In this document: positions 49,701 to 60,389 of the stretch, piece by piece
Numbering within the stretch: position 1 is the first letter of the stretch
Layout: each line of letters starts with the position of its first letter
Source of the DNA: Macrostomum hystrix
Lineage: Eukaryota > Platyhelminthes > Macrostomidae
Length of the DNA stretch: 64,000 nucleotides
Direction of reading: 5' to 3'
Assembly: GCA_950097015.1 (NCBI GenBank)
Contig: CATNEN010000007.1
Coordinates: forward strand, 5,446,001-5,510,000
The notes under the pieces: model-generated
What the model was told of the DNA's origin: nothing
Database searches by the model: none
What the model saw: the letters and a program-made list of their open reading frames with translations, nothing else
Program-made: the position numbers and the translations under genes

Positions 49701-52700
49701 CCTACACAATCACCCATCCTGACCTACTCAATGATCCATCCTGACCTACCTTATAACCCATCCTGACCTACTCAATCACCCATCCTGACCTACTCAATGA
49801 TCCATCCTGACCTACCTTATAACCCATCCTGACCTACTCAATCACCCATCCTGACCTACTCAATGATCCATCCTGACCTACCTTATAACCCATCCTGACC
49901 TACTCAATCACCCATCCTGACCTACTCAATGACCCATCCTGACCTACTCAATGATCCATCCTGACCTACCTTATAACCCATCCTGACCTACTCAATCACC
50001 CATCCTGACCTACTCAATGACCCATCCTGACCTACTCAATGACCCATCCTGACTTACTTAATGACTCATCCTGACCTACTTAATGACCCATCTTGACCTA
50101 CTGAGTGACTCATCCTGACCTACTCAATGACCCATCCTTACTTACATAATGACCCATCCTTACTTACATAATGACCCATCCTGACCCGCCTACCTAGTCC
50201 TTTCAGACTCCTGGTTTTCCCAAACTGACTTCTCATTCAGTGCTGATCGGTCAATCGATTGTCCTCTCTGCTTTGTCCTCTGTCTTAGCGCTGCAGTGTA
50301 GTCCAGCGCAATGCCTCGAAAAAGCTCATTCGCCTAAAAATGAGGCCGCGTGAACGGGGCAAGTACTTTTGAACACACCACTGTGTTTTGCGGGTGTACG
50401 ATTGCACTGGAGACACAGGTGCCACCCATCCCCGTGTTCCAATCCCCTTTAGCCAGACCCTCTGCCCCTATTTCCCAACTGTAAAATGAAATGATTTGAG
50501 GCAAAACGTGGGAATTCTCCCCTCATCCCTGCCGTCCCTGCTAATCCCGCTGCAGCACTGCCCGTCCCCAATGCCCACCTACCCGAACCCTCTCCGCCAA
50601 GGGCAAGTGGGGCAGGCGAGGGCGACAGCACAGCAGAGCGAAGTGGGCAAGCAATGCGGAGGGGGAATGGGATATGGCGGCTGAGGTGGGGATGTCTCCC
50701 CACAATCTCTTCCACTAGCCTCTACATCGATCAGGCTTATTCTCGCGTCAGCCTAGGCGGGGGTCGAGAGGAAGGAGGTACATTGGGGTGGGGATAGGCG
50801 GTGGGTACAGCTGCTGCCCCATGCACAGCGGAGAGCCCAAGCCAGGCCAATTTCTGTTGGCTGTGAGCTGAGTAGAAGGGAAAAGAGAGAAAATGGGGGT
50901 TGAGAGCGGCGAGGGGAGCTGGAAGGCCCGGTCTTCTAAAGGGGATGCCGCCGGCCCTGGGGGATGGGAGAAACAACTTCCCGAACTGGCCCGACAGACA
51001 AGCGGGGAAGCCTGGAAAAGCTAAAATAATCCCTTCACTTGCTGTAGCAGCAGAAGCAGCAGCAGCAGCAGCGGTGGTGTTTCCTTAAAAAATTATCGAC
51101 ATGCCGATCGCACGGCACTGATCATTTGCAGTCAGGGCTGACAGCTGCCACAATTAGCATTCCTGACGCACGGCTGCGAACCTGAGCTCACAGTAACACG
51201 GCCAAAACACCCCTCCACAACTGCCGACTTTCTGCAGTCTCCTGGCGGCAAAGGCGTCAACAGCAGCCGCTGCAGTTTCACCGGAAGATTTTGATGGGCA
51301 ATAGGCAGGCTACTAGCGAGCAGCGGGATCAGCAACAGCAGCAGCAGCAACAGCAGCAGCCGCGTCGCAAGCGTCGGAGCAAGGGAAAGCCGGAAGAAGC
51401 GGCGAATCATCAGCCGTCGGCGCCGCCGACGCCGCCTTCTCCGCCACTGACGCCGCCGCTGCCTCGGGCTCAGATTTCTGTAGAGGAAGTCCAGGCTGAG
51501 CCGGATGAGAATTCCACGAAACCGGAGCTGAGACACGGCGATGAGGGCTCGTCGTCGCAGGCCTACATGTACAAACTGCTTCCGCCACCGCCGGACCCGC
51601 TGATGAACCGCGAAGATTCGGAAGAAAACTTCAGCGGCTTCGGCAGCCTTGGCGGTGGTGGCGGCAGCGGCGGCGGAGGCGGCGGTCTTGGCGGCATGAA
51701 ACGCTCGCCGGCCTTCGACGCGGATGTCAGCGGCCTGCTGACCAAGACGGACGAGCAGATCCGCTGTCTGGTGGCCCGCACCGCGGCCTGCTGCGTCGTT
51801 AACGACGACCACCTGTTCCCGGACTCCGTGACGCCGTGCAAAGTCGACGGCCGCCTAACCAACGACTACGACATCCCCTACATTGACGACGATTTTTTTA
51901 TCTTCGACGAGTGGTACATCACGGACGACAAGCGCTGGTCCTGCCTGAGGAAGGCGGAGCTGCCCCGCCTGGCTGAGTGCGAGGACAGCCGAGTGACGGA
52001 GTCGGGTGAGTGCCTGCCCGCCTGTCTGGGAGCATTGCCGGGAGAATAGTCATCCTTGAGACCCGAGTATGAGAGAATCTGGAGAATTTTTTATTTCGAA
52101 GAGTGAGATTTTTATGACAATAGGATATAAATATTTATAGGATATTCCCAAGAATGGTATATTCCCTAAAATGGGATATTCCTAAGAATGGGATATGCTG
52201 AGAATGAGGTATTCCTGAGAATGAGATGTTCATTAGTATATTTCTAAGAATGTAATATTCATGGATAATGAAGTTAAACAGAACGTGTAATCAATCTATA
52301 GTAGAGAAAATAGAGAAAGCAGGATCTACGCTTCAGTGCATGCTTTTCGCTCGCAATGGAGATTTTAGTTCGCATTTTTGTGGCTAAATTTGCAGAATAA
52401 CAAAATACTGGACAGTCAGTCCTACTATTTTAAAAGCATTACTGCACCAAACTTTATGACTGGATTGGGGCACTGCAAGGAGAGCCGATAAAAAGCTTGA
52501 TTGTTATAAATGAGCATTTTTTCTCACGATCCTACGCACATTTTTGGGCCATCTGAGTGGCAAGCGAACACGCGTCTATTAACTCACTTTTAAGTTCATG
52601 CTAACAAAAATGTTCTGAAGTTCGAATTCCGATAGCGAGAAGGCCATTCTGCCCGTTTCGCTGACTCCCGAGCACACACACACATACATACCGTACGCAC

Positions 52701-53842
52701 GCACTCGCTCACACAGGTGTGTACACCTGCCCTGACTTTCTCATCGTCAGGGCGTATGTTACGACCCTCAAGGGCGTAAATTGCACGACAAGCCCCCAAG
52801 CCTTCTCTCCGCGGCTGCACCCCAAATGAATGTGGCCTCGCCGCGGAATCGAGCTCAGGGACCTTGGTGCGAGAGGTGGACGCCTTAACCGCTCTCCCAA
52901 TCACCCCTTATTTGTTTTCCTATTCTCTACATGCCCTCCCTGTACCTAAAAATGCAGTGAGCTTCTGAAACAGCAAAATTACTCAGAAACTATAGTATAT
53001 AGGCCATAGCCACATCGGCATAGTAAATAATATAGTATGAAGAAGATCAACATTTTAGGAATAAAGCTTTGTAAAATTAGTTTGAGCTACTACATGTTAA
53101 GTAAGCTATATGGAAAGAAGAGCTTTAAATCTGCTTCAAATCACTATTTTAATGGGAAAAAGTGAGCATTTCCTATCCCCGTTGCGGATTTTTCGGCGAA
53201 AACCTGGCTCCTATACTTTTTTCTAAGAAACGTAGTTTTCCGTCCTTCTACCCCTAATGGTCATTGTATCACGGATAAATATGCCGAATTCCTAGGCTCC
53301 CAGAAATATGGGACCTTAGTTATCAAGTAATAGCAAGTTTCTGCTAATTCAATGGAATCCCCGGCTTGACCAGTTTAGCTGGTTGCTACCCGGCAACGAG
53401 CTCGATCGGGCCTGAATAAACACTTTCAGAGCTTCTGCCTCGACCCTTTGCTGCTGTCTACTGGATGTATATGGGATGGGATATTAACGCAGAGGTTGGG
53501 AAGCCTTACCGAAGCTGGTTGGAGAGAGAGGGAATGTGTGTGCGGAGGCGATAACGAGTTGCCACGGAACGCATGGCTTGTCATCGCTACCGACTGGGGC
53601 TTTGGCAAAATCTGGGCTGGATTTACTGATGTTGGTTTTTCATTCTAAAACCCAAGACTGCTTGGCATTCTGACGGATTTGGCTTCTGGATTCGAGCAGC
53701 CGTGTTGAGCACACAATTCTATGGGCCAGTTTTTGTCAACTAGTTTAATAGTCAGCCAAACTAACACTGCAGGCTGTGCCTCATTCGGACAACTGTCTGC
53801 CTTTGCCTCTCTGCGATCCTTTGTCTGCCTGTCAGTCAGTCC

Positions 53843-53904
<62 letters not shown>

Positions 53905-54606
53905 GTCTTCTTATCTGTCTGTCTCTGTCTCAGTCTGTCTGTCTCTGTATCTGTCTGTCTATTTCTGTATCTGTCTGTCTATTTCTGTATCTGTCTGTCT
54001 ATTTCTGTATCTGTCTGTCTATTTCTGTATCTGTCTGTCTATTTCTGTATCTGTCTGTCTGTCTTTTCCTCTGTTTTTATAGTTATGATTTTTGTCTGTC
54101 TCTTTAACTGTCCGTATTTTCGCAGTGTCAGTGGCCCGCTCTCCTCTGTCCGCATTTTTGCTCAGTGTTTCATCTAACAGCAGCCCCAAGTCTCACAGCT
54201 CAGTTTTTTGTTGCACTGCGTCCTGAGTTCGAATTTCAGCAATAAACTAGTAATCGTCTTTTTCAGATACTTAAATCGATCACAAAAACTGTTTTTAAGC
54301 CAAATTCAGAATCCTAGAACGGCTAGGAGTGCAGTCGGGTGGAATTTTTGTTATTGCCCTGCACCCTTGAAACAGGCAGGCACGCTCCTCGCTGCAGAGA
54401 TCCGACAGACACTCTGTGTGCCAGTCCATCTGTCCGTCTGGGGTGCAAAAAAACCTTTGAAAAACATCTTAAGACATTTTTCTTGGCCTGTTTCGTTTCT
54501 CTGTTTCCACTTAAATTCCTGATAATGAGCGCTGAACATCAGGACTGTCTCTGCAATGGGACGCATCGATGCCATGGACAGGCTGAACCAGACCTGGTCT
54601 TTCAAC

Positions 54607-54637
<31 letters not shown>

Positions 54638-55220
54638 CGGTGCTGCAAAAGTTCCTATTCTATGTTTTTAAAGCTATTCGATAGATCGGAAACACAACAA
54701 CTATTTAACAGAAGAATGACATGCTTTCAAGCTTGAAATACCAAATGCCTATTTCACGATAGCTCCCAAACCGAATGACCAGTTTGCGTGGAAGTCCACC
54801 GATTTTTGGGATTGTAAGAATTTCGGATTTTTGTGAATTCTGTACTTTTTGGATCTGTGATGTTTATCGATTTGCATTTTTATGGATTTAGGATTTTATC
54901 TTTTTAGGATTTTTATCTATTTGGGATTATTTATCTATTTGGGATCTTTGTCTATTTGGGATTTGAATTCATCTATTTAGGATTTTTTTCATTTTGGGAT
55001 TGCTCAGGATTCCTAAGAATTAGCCAAAGTACGTGTTTCGCTGTCGTCTGGGATTTGGGCTAAAGAATCCCCTCTCCCCTCACCCGCCCACATCCCGACA
55101 GTGGTGACCAGCCTGAGGCCGACGCCAGAGCACAGGCAGCAGCCCGCCCAGACCCTTGGCCGCTCCGTGCGCCTCTTCGGTCTCTGCTGTGGAGGCCGGC
55201 AGCGCAGGAGGCGTTCTTAG
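46735..55220 (+). CDS. unrecognised 305-aa protein, three exons
   Basis: Exons 46735-46791, 51264-52005 and 55102-55220 join in matching phases (0, then 1), for 305 aa ending at TAG. I do not recognise the family. In order: MASTPSSDAGEHNVGDHQQ; QPLQFHRKILMGNRQ; a poly-Gln run; a basic RRKRRSKGK patch; a Pro-rich stretch; a Gly-rich stretch; then a conserved-looking block, ARTAACCVVNDDHLFPDSVT, GRLTNDYDIPYIDDDFFIFD, EWYITDDKRWSCLRKAELPR; and a basic Cys-containing end (LFGLCCGGRQRRRRS). It has no signal peptide or membrane segment. The ATG has a good context (AAAATGG). The weakest point is the first donor (CAG before GTTGGT); another frame stays open there to 46900 with a GTGAGT donor. The second and third exons are better supported. 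Intron 1 contains the 22-bp array. Confidence 0.55.
46905..48129. other. intron 1 of the 305-aa gene, left part
   Basis: Unique DNA with degraded AAATCCCAG-type strings around 47050-47330. No gene supported. Confidence 0.45.
48130..50195. repeat. 22-bp minisatellite with 66-bp higher-order repeat
   Basis: About 93 monomers of CCATCCTGACCTACTCAATG plus 2 bases. Three variants (TTATAACC, TCAATCACC, TCAATGATC) alternate in a fixed order, giving a 66-bp higher-order unit for most of the length. It decays at the right end near 50045-50195. Confidence 0.97.
50196..51263. other. intron 1 of the 305-aa gene, right part
   Basis: GC-rich unique intron up to the CAACAG acceptor. Contains an AGC run near 51050. 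No gene supported. Confidence 0.45.
51264..52005 (+). CDS. 305-aa gene exon 2
   Basis: GTCAACAG acceptor and GTGAGT donor, 742 nt, phase 0 to 1. Poly-Gln, Pro-rich and Gly-rich segments, then the block with DYDIPYIDDDFFIFDEWY. GC-rich and codon-like throughout. Confidence 0.7.
52625..52900 (-). mobile_element. SINE-A copy 3 (tRNA-derived)
   Basis: Same orientation and body as copy 2: GCGGAATCGAGCTCAGGGAC, CAAATGAATGTGGCCTCGCC and the CACACAGGTGTGTACACC tail. The A-box region is partly altered (CGCCTTAACCGCTCT). Confidence 0.85.
53838..54066. repeat. TCTG microsatellite passing into a 20-bp repeat
   Basis: Pure TCTG repeats (53838-53900) grade into about six copies of TCTGTCTGTCTATTTCTGTA, a microsatellite in transition to a minisatellite. 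Confidence 0.93.
54715..54815 (+). mobile_element. SINE-C copy (body fragment)
   Basis: AAATGCCTATTTCACGATAG, CTCCCAAACCGAATGACCAG and GGAAGTCCACCGA match the copies at 16215 and 44379. A possible B-box string (GAGTTCGAATTTC) lies 500 bp upstream near 54228 but is not clearly linked. Confidence 0.68.
55102..55220 (+). CDS. 305-aa gene exon 3 (terminal)
   Basis: CCCGACAG acceptor in phase 1. Encodes VVTSLRPTPEHRQQPAQTLG, then RSVRLFGLCCGGRQRRRRS and TAG. The clean acceptor tract and GC-rich codons support it. Confidence 0.62.
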
Positions 55221-55824
55221 CAACGCCTGGCAACCAATGTGGAGACCTCGCCTCCCTCACTGGGCACACGGCTTAGAAAAGGCAGCTCATGTCATATCGA
55301 AGGTAAACTTGCGAGAACGTGTTTATGTGACCGGAGAATTATATTTTTCCTTTAAAATAATTTCTTCAAAACTGAGTTGCCCTTCTTCGATATTGAGCTG
55401 CTTGTTTATCACCTTGTTCCATTCCTACTGAACAATCCAGAATAATTTGACTTACAAAAAGTTGCGATTATAAGTAGTCAGTGATGCGTATTGCCTGCAA
55501 AGACATTTGAAATTCTATTGCTGACAGTTTGACTAATGCTTTTTATTTGCTTTACTGATAGCATAGTTTTTTGTTTCAGGGTACTTCAATAATTTTAGAA
55601 TATTATTGCTTTAACTATAAATTGATTTATCTATTAGTGTACTTTTTCAGAAGTATCTCAGTCCAAATTAATCTTCCCGTTATTTGGCATTCCTGTCTGA
55701 TTTATTGTTTGCGTGCCCTTTGAAGCTGAAGAAAACTTTTTTGCGCAAGCCCCTGTCTATTAGCTTGGATATGATTGGCTGTATATCTAAGCTTTTCTAT
55801 CCCCTTCCTCCCGCCCACCTCACT

Positions 55825-56215
55825 CCAGGCCCCACTCCTCACCCAGACCCAAACGGAACACTCAGTTCCACTTCACTCCCAGCCCAACCTCACTCCCAGC
55901 CCTACCTCACTCCCCGGCCCACCTAACTCCCAGCCCCACTTGATTTCCAGTCCCAATCACTCCCAGCCCAACCTCACTCCCAGCCCTACCTCACTCCCCG
56001 GCCCACCTAACTCCCAGCCCCACTTGATTTCCAGTCCCAATCACTCCCAGCCCTACCTCACTCCCAGCCCCTACTCACTCCTAGGCCCACCTCAATCCCG
56101 GCCTTACGTCACTCCCAGCCCCACTTGATTTCCAGCCCCACCCCACTCCCAGCCCCACCTCACTCCTAGCCCCACCTCACTCCCAGCCCCACCCCACTGC
56201 CAGCCCCACCCCTTG
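55825..56215. repeat. C-rich degenerate minisatellite
   Basis: Irregular CACTCCCAGCCCCACCT-type units of about 17-20 bp, with a longer duplicated block (55885-55950 and 55965-56040). Confidence 0.88.
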
Positions 56216-56926
56216 CAAGCCTAGTGAAAAGATTAGGGCGCACAGGTTCCGAAAAACATAGTCAGAGAAAACTTCCAACCTTATCTTCCATAAATAACCA
56301 CGAGGATTCCATTGATTTATTTCGCTGTAACTTTAAGTTTTCGACGGTGATGGTAGTTTGTTTTTGCTTTGCTTCACCAATGGTGGCTGTTCCTAACAGT
56401 GCGCTGTTTTGAAAGAACTCTAGCTATTTATTGTTAAGCAGAACATATCAGCAGTTTTTGCCTTGATTTTGTCTATCTCTATAGTGTATTTTATTAAGAC
56501 CCGTCACTGCACAATCAAGCCTAAAATGTCTCCCAAAGAATTCATCTGTTGGAATAGTCATTTTCAGTGTCTATGTCGGCCTCAGTGCTTAGATTTGGCA
56601 ATACAATACCGCCACGCGGTCTCTGTTCGGGCTGTGAAAATTGTCTCAGATCGGAGCTCCCAGCGGCTGTGACCGCCGTCGCACTTGACGCAGCTATGCC
56701 TGAGGTGCGACCACTCACCCGCCGCTGGGTTCGGTCCGTTTATTGATTGCCCAGACTGGCCAATCGGCTGTCTAGGAATCTGCGGACGCCATCTGAGAAA
56801 TTCTCACCTGAATGAAGACATACTAGCTCATAAATTCTGACTTCACTTTAGATTGAAAGAATCAAATCAGCGAGACAGACAGACACCTGAAAATTTGCTT
56901 TTCCGATGACTTTCTAAGCGAAAATC
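56216..56926. other. intergenic, no supported gene
   Basis: Unique DNA. A Cys/Trp-containing minus frame around 56590-56735 was considered and not called. Confidence 0.4.
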
Positions 56927-56930
56927 GTGG

Positions 56931-57270
56931 ACCAGATCCTCAGGACTGGACTGCAACTCTCCCAGATCCTCAAGACTGGACTGCAACTCTCCCAGATCCT
57001 CAGGACTGGACTGCAACTCTCCCAGATCCTCAGGACTGGACTGCAACTCTCCCAGATCCTCAGGACTGGGCTGCCACCCTCCCAGATCCTCAGGACTGGA
57101 CTGCCACCCTCCCAGATCCTCAGGACTGGGCTGCCACCCTCCCAGATCCTCAGGACTGGGCTACCACCCTCCCAGATCCTCAGGACTGGGCTACCACCCT
57201 CCCAGATCCTCAGGACTGGGCTGCCACTCTCACAGATCCTCAGGACTGGGCTGCCACTCTCCCAGATTCT
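56931..57270. repeat. 30-bp minisatellite
   Basis: About 11 copies of a 30-bp unit starting CCTCAGGACTGGACTGCAAC. The left half reads ACTGCAACTCT and the right half GCTGCCACCCT, so two variants are segregated. The 30-bp period keeps a decapeptide frame (ILRTGLPPSQ) open; not considered a gene. Confidence 0.95.
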
Positions 57271-57615
57271 TAACTATTTCAAAATATCGTAAAAATTCGT
57301 ATATTATTCATTTTAATTGTTAGAGTTTCGGTTTTCACTTAAAATTCGTGTTAAAACTTTGAACAGCTGATTTGATTTAATTAAAAAAATCGAAGTTTGA
57401 TTGGTATTTCTTTTTGTAGTTTTTTCTTTAACCTCCAACTAAAAATGCCACCAAATGGAGCACACATTGAAGAAAACTTCTTCATCATTTCTGCACTGCG
57501 GATGGCAGTTGATCTATTTTGCAGGTGTTTTTCAGGTTTGTTGTGAAACTTTTGTTTTCAATTTAATTTTTTTGGCGCTGTTTCCTTTCTTTTCTAAAAT
57601 CGGCACTTTTGCTGA

Positions 57616-57690
57616 CTTACTCGGTCCAACTTTGGTCTCACCTGTCTGTTGGTGCCCAGGTATAAATTTTTATCGCTATGAAACTTTCGG
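57616..57690 (+). repeat. dispersed repeat copy 1
   Basis: CTCGGTCCAACTTTGGTCTC, then GTTGGTGCCCAGGTATAAAT, about 80% like the segment at 59741-59815. Family unknown. Confidence 0.65.
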
Positions 57691-57929
57691 TTGGGTATAA
57701 AAAATGCGCCGTATTGAAAATGACCGAAAGGACCCAACCCAAACTAGTCACATTTTATCCGTTGTAAAACAAAATCGCATTCTGACCAAGCCATGGGTTA
57801 AGTGAGTCTAGTCTCGCTGCCCCGTGTTGCAGACCCCTCTGTTGTGCCACGTGCATTTTTTGCTTTTTAGTGAATCACTTCGATTTGCTTAGTGAGGTAT
57901 AGGAATTTTTTAGAACTATTCAAATTAGT

Positions 57930-58632
57930 ATGATGTCATACTTTGAATCGAAAAAATACTTATATTTAATGCTTATTACTGTAGTAATTGTGATTTGTTA
58001 TCTCATGTTCATCTTCACGCTCATTTTAAATGCAAAACTCTCATTTGATTGCGTGTGGGTGGATCGGAAACACAATCTTGCATCTCGATTTTCGGCTGTC
58101 ATTTACCCAACTATATGCTTCAATTGATGACACATAATTGTGCTATTTGTGCAACTCTAGAATGTCAATTAAAAAATAAGCAACTGTAATTCCTGTGTTC
58201 AAGTCAAGGCTATCCCTCAGGTTTTCACACTGCAATAGAACACTCAACTATGCTCGCAATACTACAGAAAATACGATGCAAATTTACATGCTTGGATGTG
58301 TGATCATGCACTTTATATGATGGAATTGGAAATATATGCTTTTGCGCTTTAAGAAAGAAACTCGAAAAAATATTTACATTTGGTTTCCACATTTTTTAAT
58401 GAATTTTCTAAATGTAAACCGTAAAATCAAAATCTCTTTCACAGCATCGTTTGAAAATGCGATTACTTTTCCTGGGGCTTCCTGTAGCAAACTTCTAAAT
58501 TTTAAGGAATTTCACGACCACGGGACTACCGTAAACCTTCGAAATTTTCAAACCTTTATTGTTGAAACCTTTCATAATGCCGAAAAATATGCCATAGATT
58601 GGCCAAGAACTTCGAATATCATCATCGATTAG
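57930..58632 (+). CDS. candidate small membrane protein gene (weak)
   Basis: Two nearby frames of AT-rich DNA: 57930-58127 encodes 65 aa with one hydrophobic helix (YLMLITVVIVICYLMFIFTL) near the N-terminus, like a type II membrane protein. 58336-58632 encodes 98 aa ending WPRTSNIIID, with an acceptor-like CTCTTTCACAG inside it at 58434-58444. AATAAA lies at 58670, 38 bp after the second stop. I found no certain splice linking them and recognise neither part. Codon content is unlike the GC-rich genes around, so chance is a real alternative. Confidence 0.2.
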
Positions 58633-58675
58633 CATTATAGTAAAGCACTGGGCAAGTGACTCCCGACGGAATAAA

Positions 58676-60340
58676 TTGAACGTGTATATTTTATATTAAA
58701 TATTCAAAAGTTTAACTTCTTAATTTACAACAGAGACTATGTTCAAACACAGTATCTAAATCAAGCGAAAAACTTAGATAGATTTTACTCTTAAACTTTT
58801 TATTAAAGAGGCCTACATTTGAATTTTGCATTGGACTTGCATTTTGGGACGAATTTAAAGTTTCGGGTCGCATGTGGCCGCGCGCGCTATTAGGAGCCTG
58901 TTGTGTAGCTCGTTAATTCAGATCGTCAACCGTACTGTCTAGTCCTGGACTTCACAAAAAACATACATATAAAAAACTTATCGCCTAAGACGATATAGCT
59001 ATAGTGTACGTGGTAGGTCTAGGTTATGTAGTTTTTCAAATAACTTGTGTTGCATCTTTATATTGTTATGATGTATAATAATGTTGTTTGTCGAATACAC
59101 ATATTCACCCAATCGCTAGATATAAATGCTTAGATAAAAATTTAGAAAAAATTCTAAATAGTCTCTAATCTTTATTATTATTATTATAGCATTCTAGCTG
59201 TAGTTCCTAGCTTAATGCTGCTTGCCTTGGAAGATTTCAGGTTCTTTTTTTAGTTTTTAATATGGAAATAATATAATTACAACTTAAAATACAACTTCAT
59301 ATGAGTAAAGCCACTTCGTTAACAACTGTGTTGGCCATATGAGTAATGACTCATTTACGATGTAATAAATTTACAGTAATAAAAGCTATCTAAGTTAAAC
59401 AATTTCGAGTAGCATTTTAGACAGAATAAGTACAGTTTACACCTTAGTGCATTCAATTTTCTTTTCTGTCTATCAAAATTTGAGCCTTAATTTACATAGA
59501 TATATTTATACATGGTGCACCCCTGGGCTTAATTACTATTCGGAATTCTATTAAATAAATACTCAGATTAAAGATTGTAAACTATTTTAGTGTGAAAAGT
59601 GTGTTAAAATATTTTTAAATTAAAAGTTTTTTTTGACATTAAAGACTATATATAACTAGACCACTAGATTACATATTATCAGACCATTTTTTACCAAAGT
59701 GGTTGTTACCAAAGTAGACTGTTACCTAATCATATTACTTGGTCCAACTGTGGCTTTACTTGTCTATTGGTACCTAGGTATAAATATTTATTGCTAGACA
59801 TAGACAGACAAAACATAGAAATAAGTTATTTTTTAGTCTTTTAAGTGTTGGTTTGGCATGAAAACAAAAATAGGTTTAGGGGCCTAATATTTCTAAATTT
59901 TGGTACAATTTAGCATAGTCAAATGAAATCTTTAAGTTGCAATTTTGCAATTATATTTAATTTTGTAGGGTTCTTTTTTGGCAAAAGCTGATTTCATTAT
60001 TAGATATAAAAATATAGAAATTCACATTAAGTATACTTAACTGAAATTGAAAGTCAACAATAATATTTTTTCAGTTTATTATATTCTATTGGGTTCATAT
60101 ATAACTATATTTACAATCTTCTTATGATTTAGTAATTGTAAATTAAATTTAGTAGCCATTAGAATAGCCTGTTTAGAATACAGCCTAACTCCACAAGGTT
60201 AAAAGCAACTAAGACTTTTAATTGTTTGATTATAAGATGTTTAGTTAAATGTTTATCTTTGATAAAACCTTATCAAAAAAAATTTAGCACAAAAATTGAA
60301 ATTAGGCCTATGTTTTCTCTTTCTAGTCTCCAGATTTAAA
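58676..60340. other. AT-rich intergenic region before NTPCR
   Basis: 1.7 kb very AT-rich DNA with one dispersed repeat copy (59741). TTTCTCTTTCTAG at 60312-60326 precedes the NTPCR start and could be a splice acceptor. No gene supported. Confidence 0.5.
59741..59815 (+). repeat. dispersed repeat copy 2
   Basis: CTTGGTCCAACTGTGGCTTT, then ATTGGTACCTAGGTATAAAT; pairs with 57616-57690. Most differences are C-to-T or G-to-A in this copy. Confidence 0.65.
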
Positions 60341-60389
60341 ATGGCAAGTGCTACAAATGCAAAAAGTCTAATCTTCACTGGTCCACCAG
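60341..60389 (+). CDS. NTPCR: NTPCR exon 1
   Basis: MASATNAKSLIFTGPP plus one base; GTTAGA donor. The Walker A motif starts here. Confidence 0.9.

Larger units (their letters stand above)
52006..55101. other. intron 2 of the 305-aa gene
   Basis: 3.1 kb intron holding degraded GGATATTCCTAAGAATG-type repeats (52075-52255), SINE-A copy 3, a TCTG/20-bp array, a SINE-C copy and degraded GGATTTTTATCTATTTGG repeats (54880-55010). No exon supported inside. Confidence 0.5.

Noticed and set aside
54208-54671. Possible LINE ORF2 C-terminus (FEKHLKTFFLACF)
   Set aside because: Only a short, weak resemblance to the end of a non-LTR reverse transcriptase; no RT motifs nearby and ends in a CTG run.
56590-56735. 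Minus frame with EWSHLRHSCVKCDGGHSRW, thrombospondin-1-like
   Set aside because: Cys spacing does not fit TSP1, and no splice partners were found on that strand.
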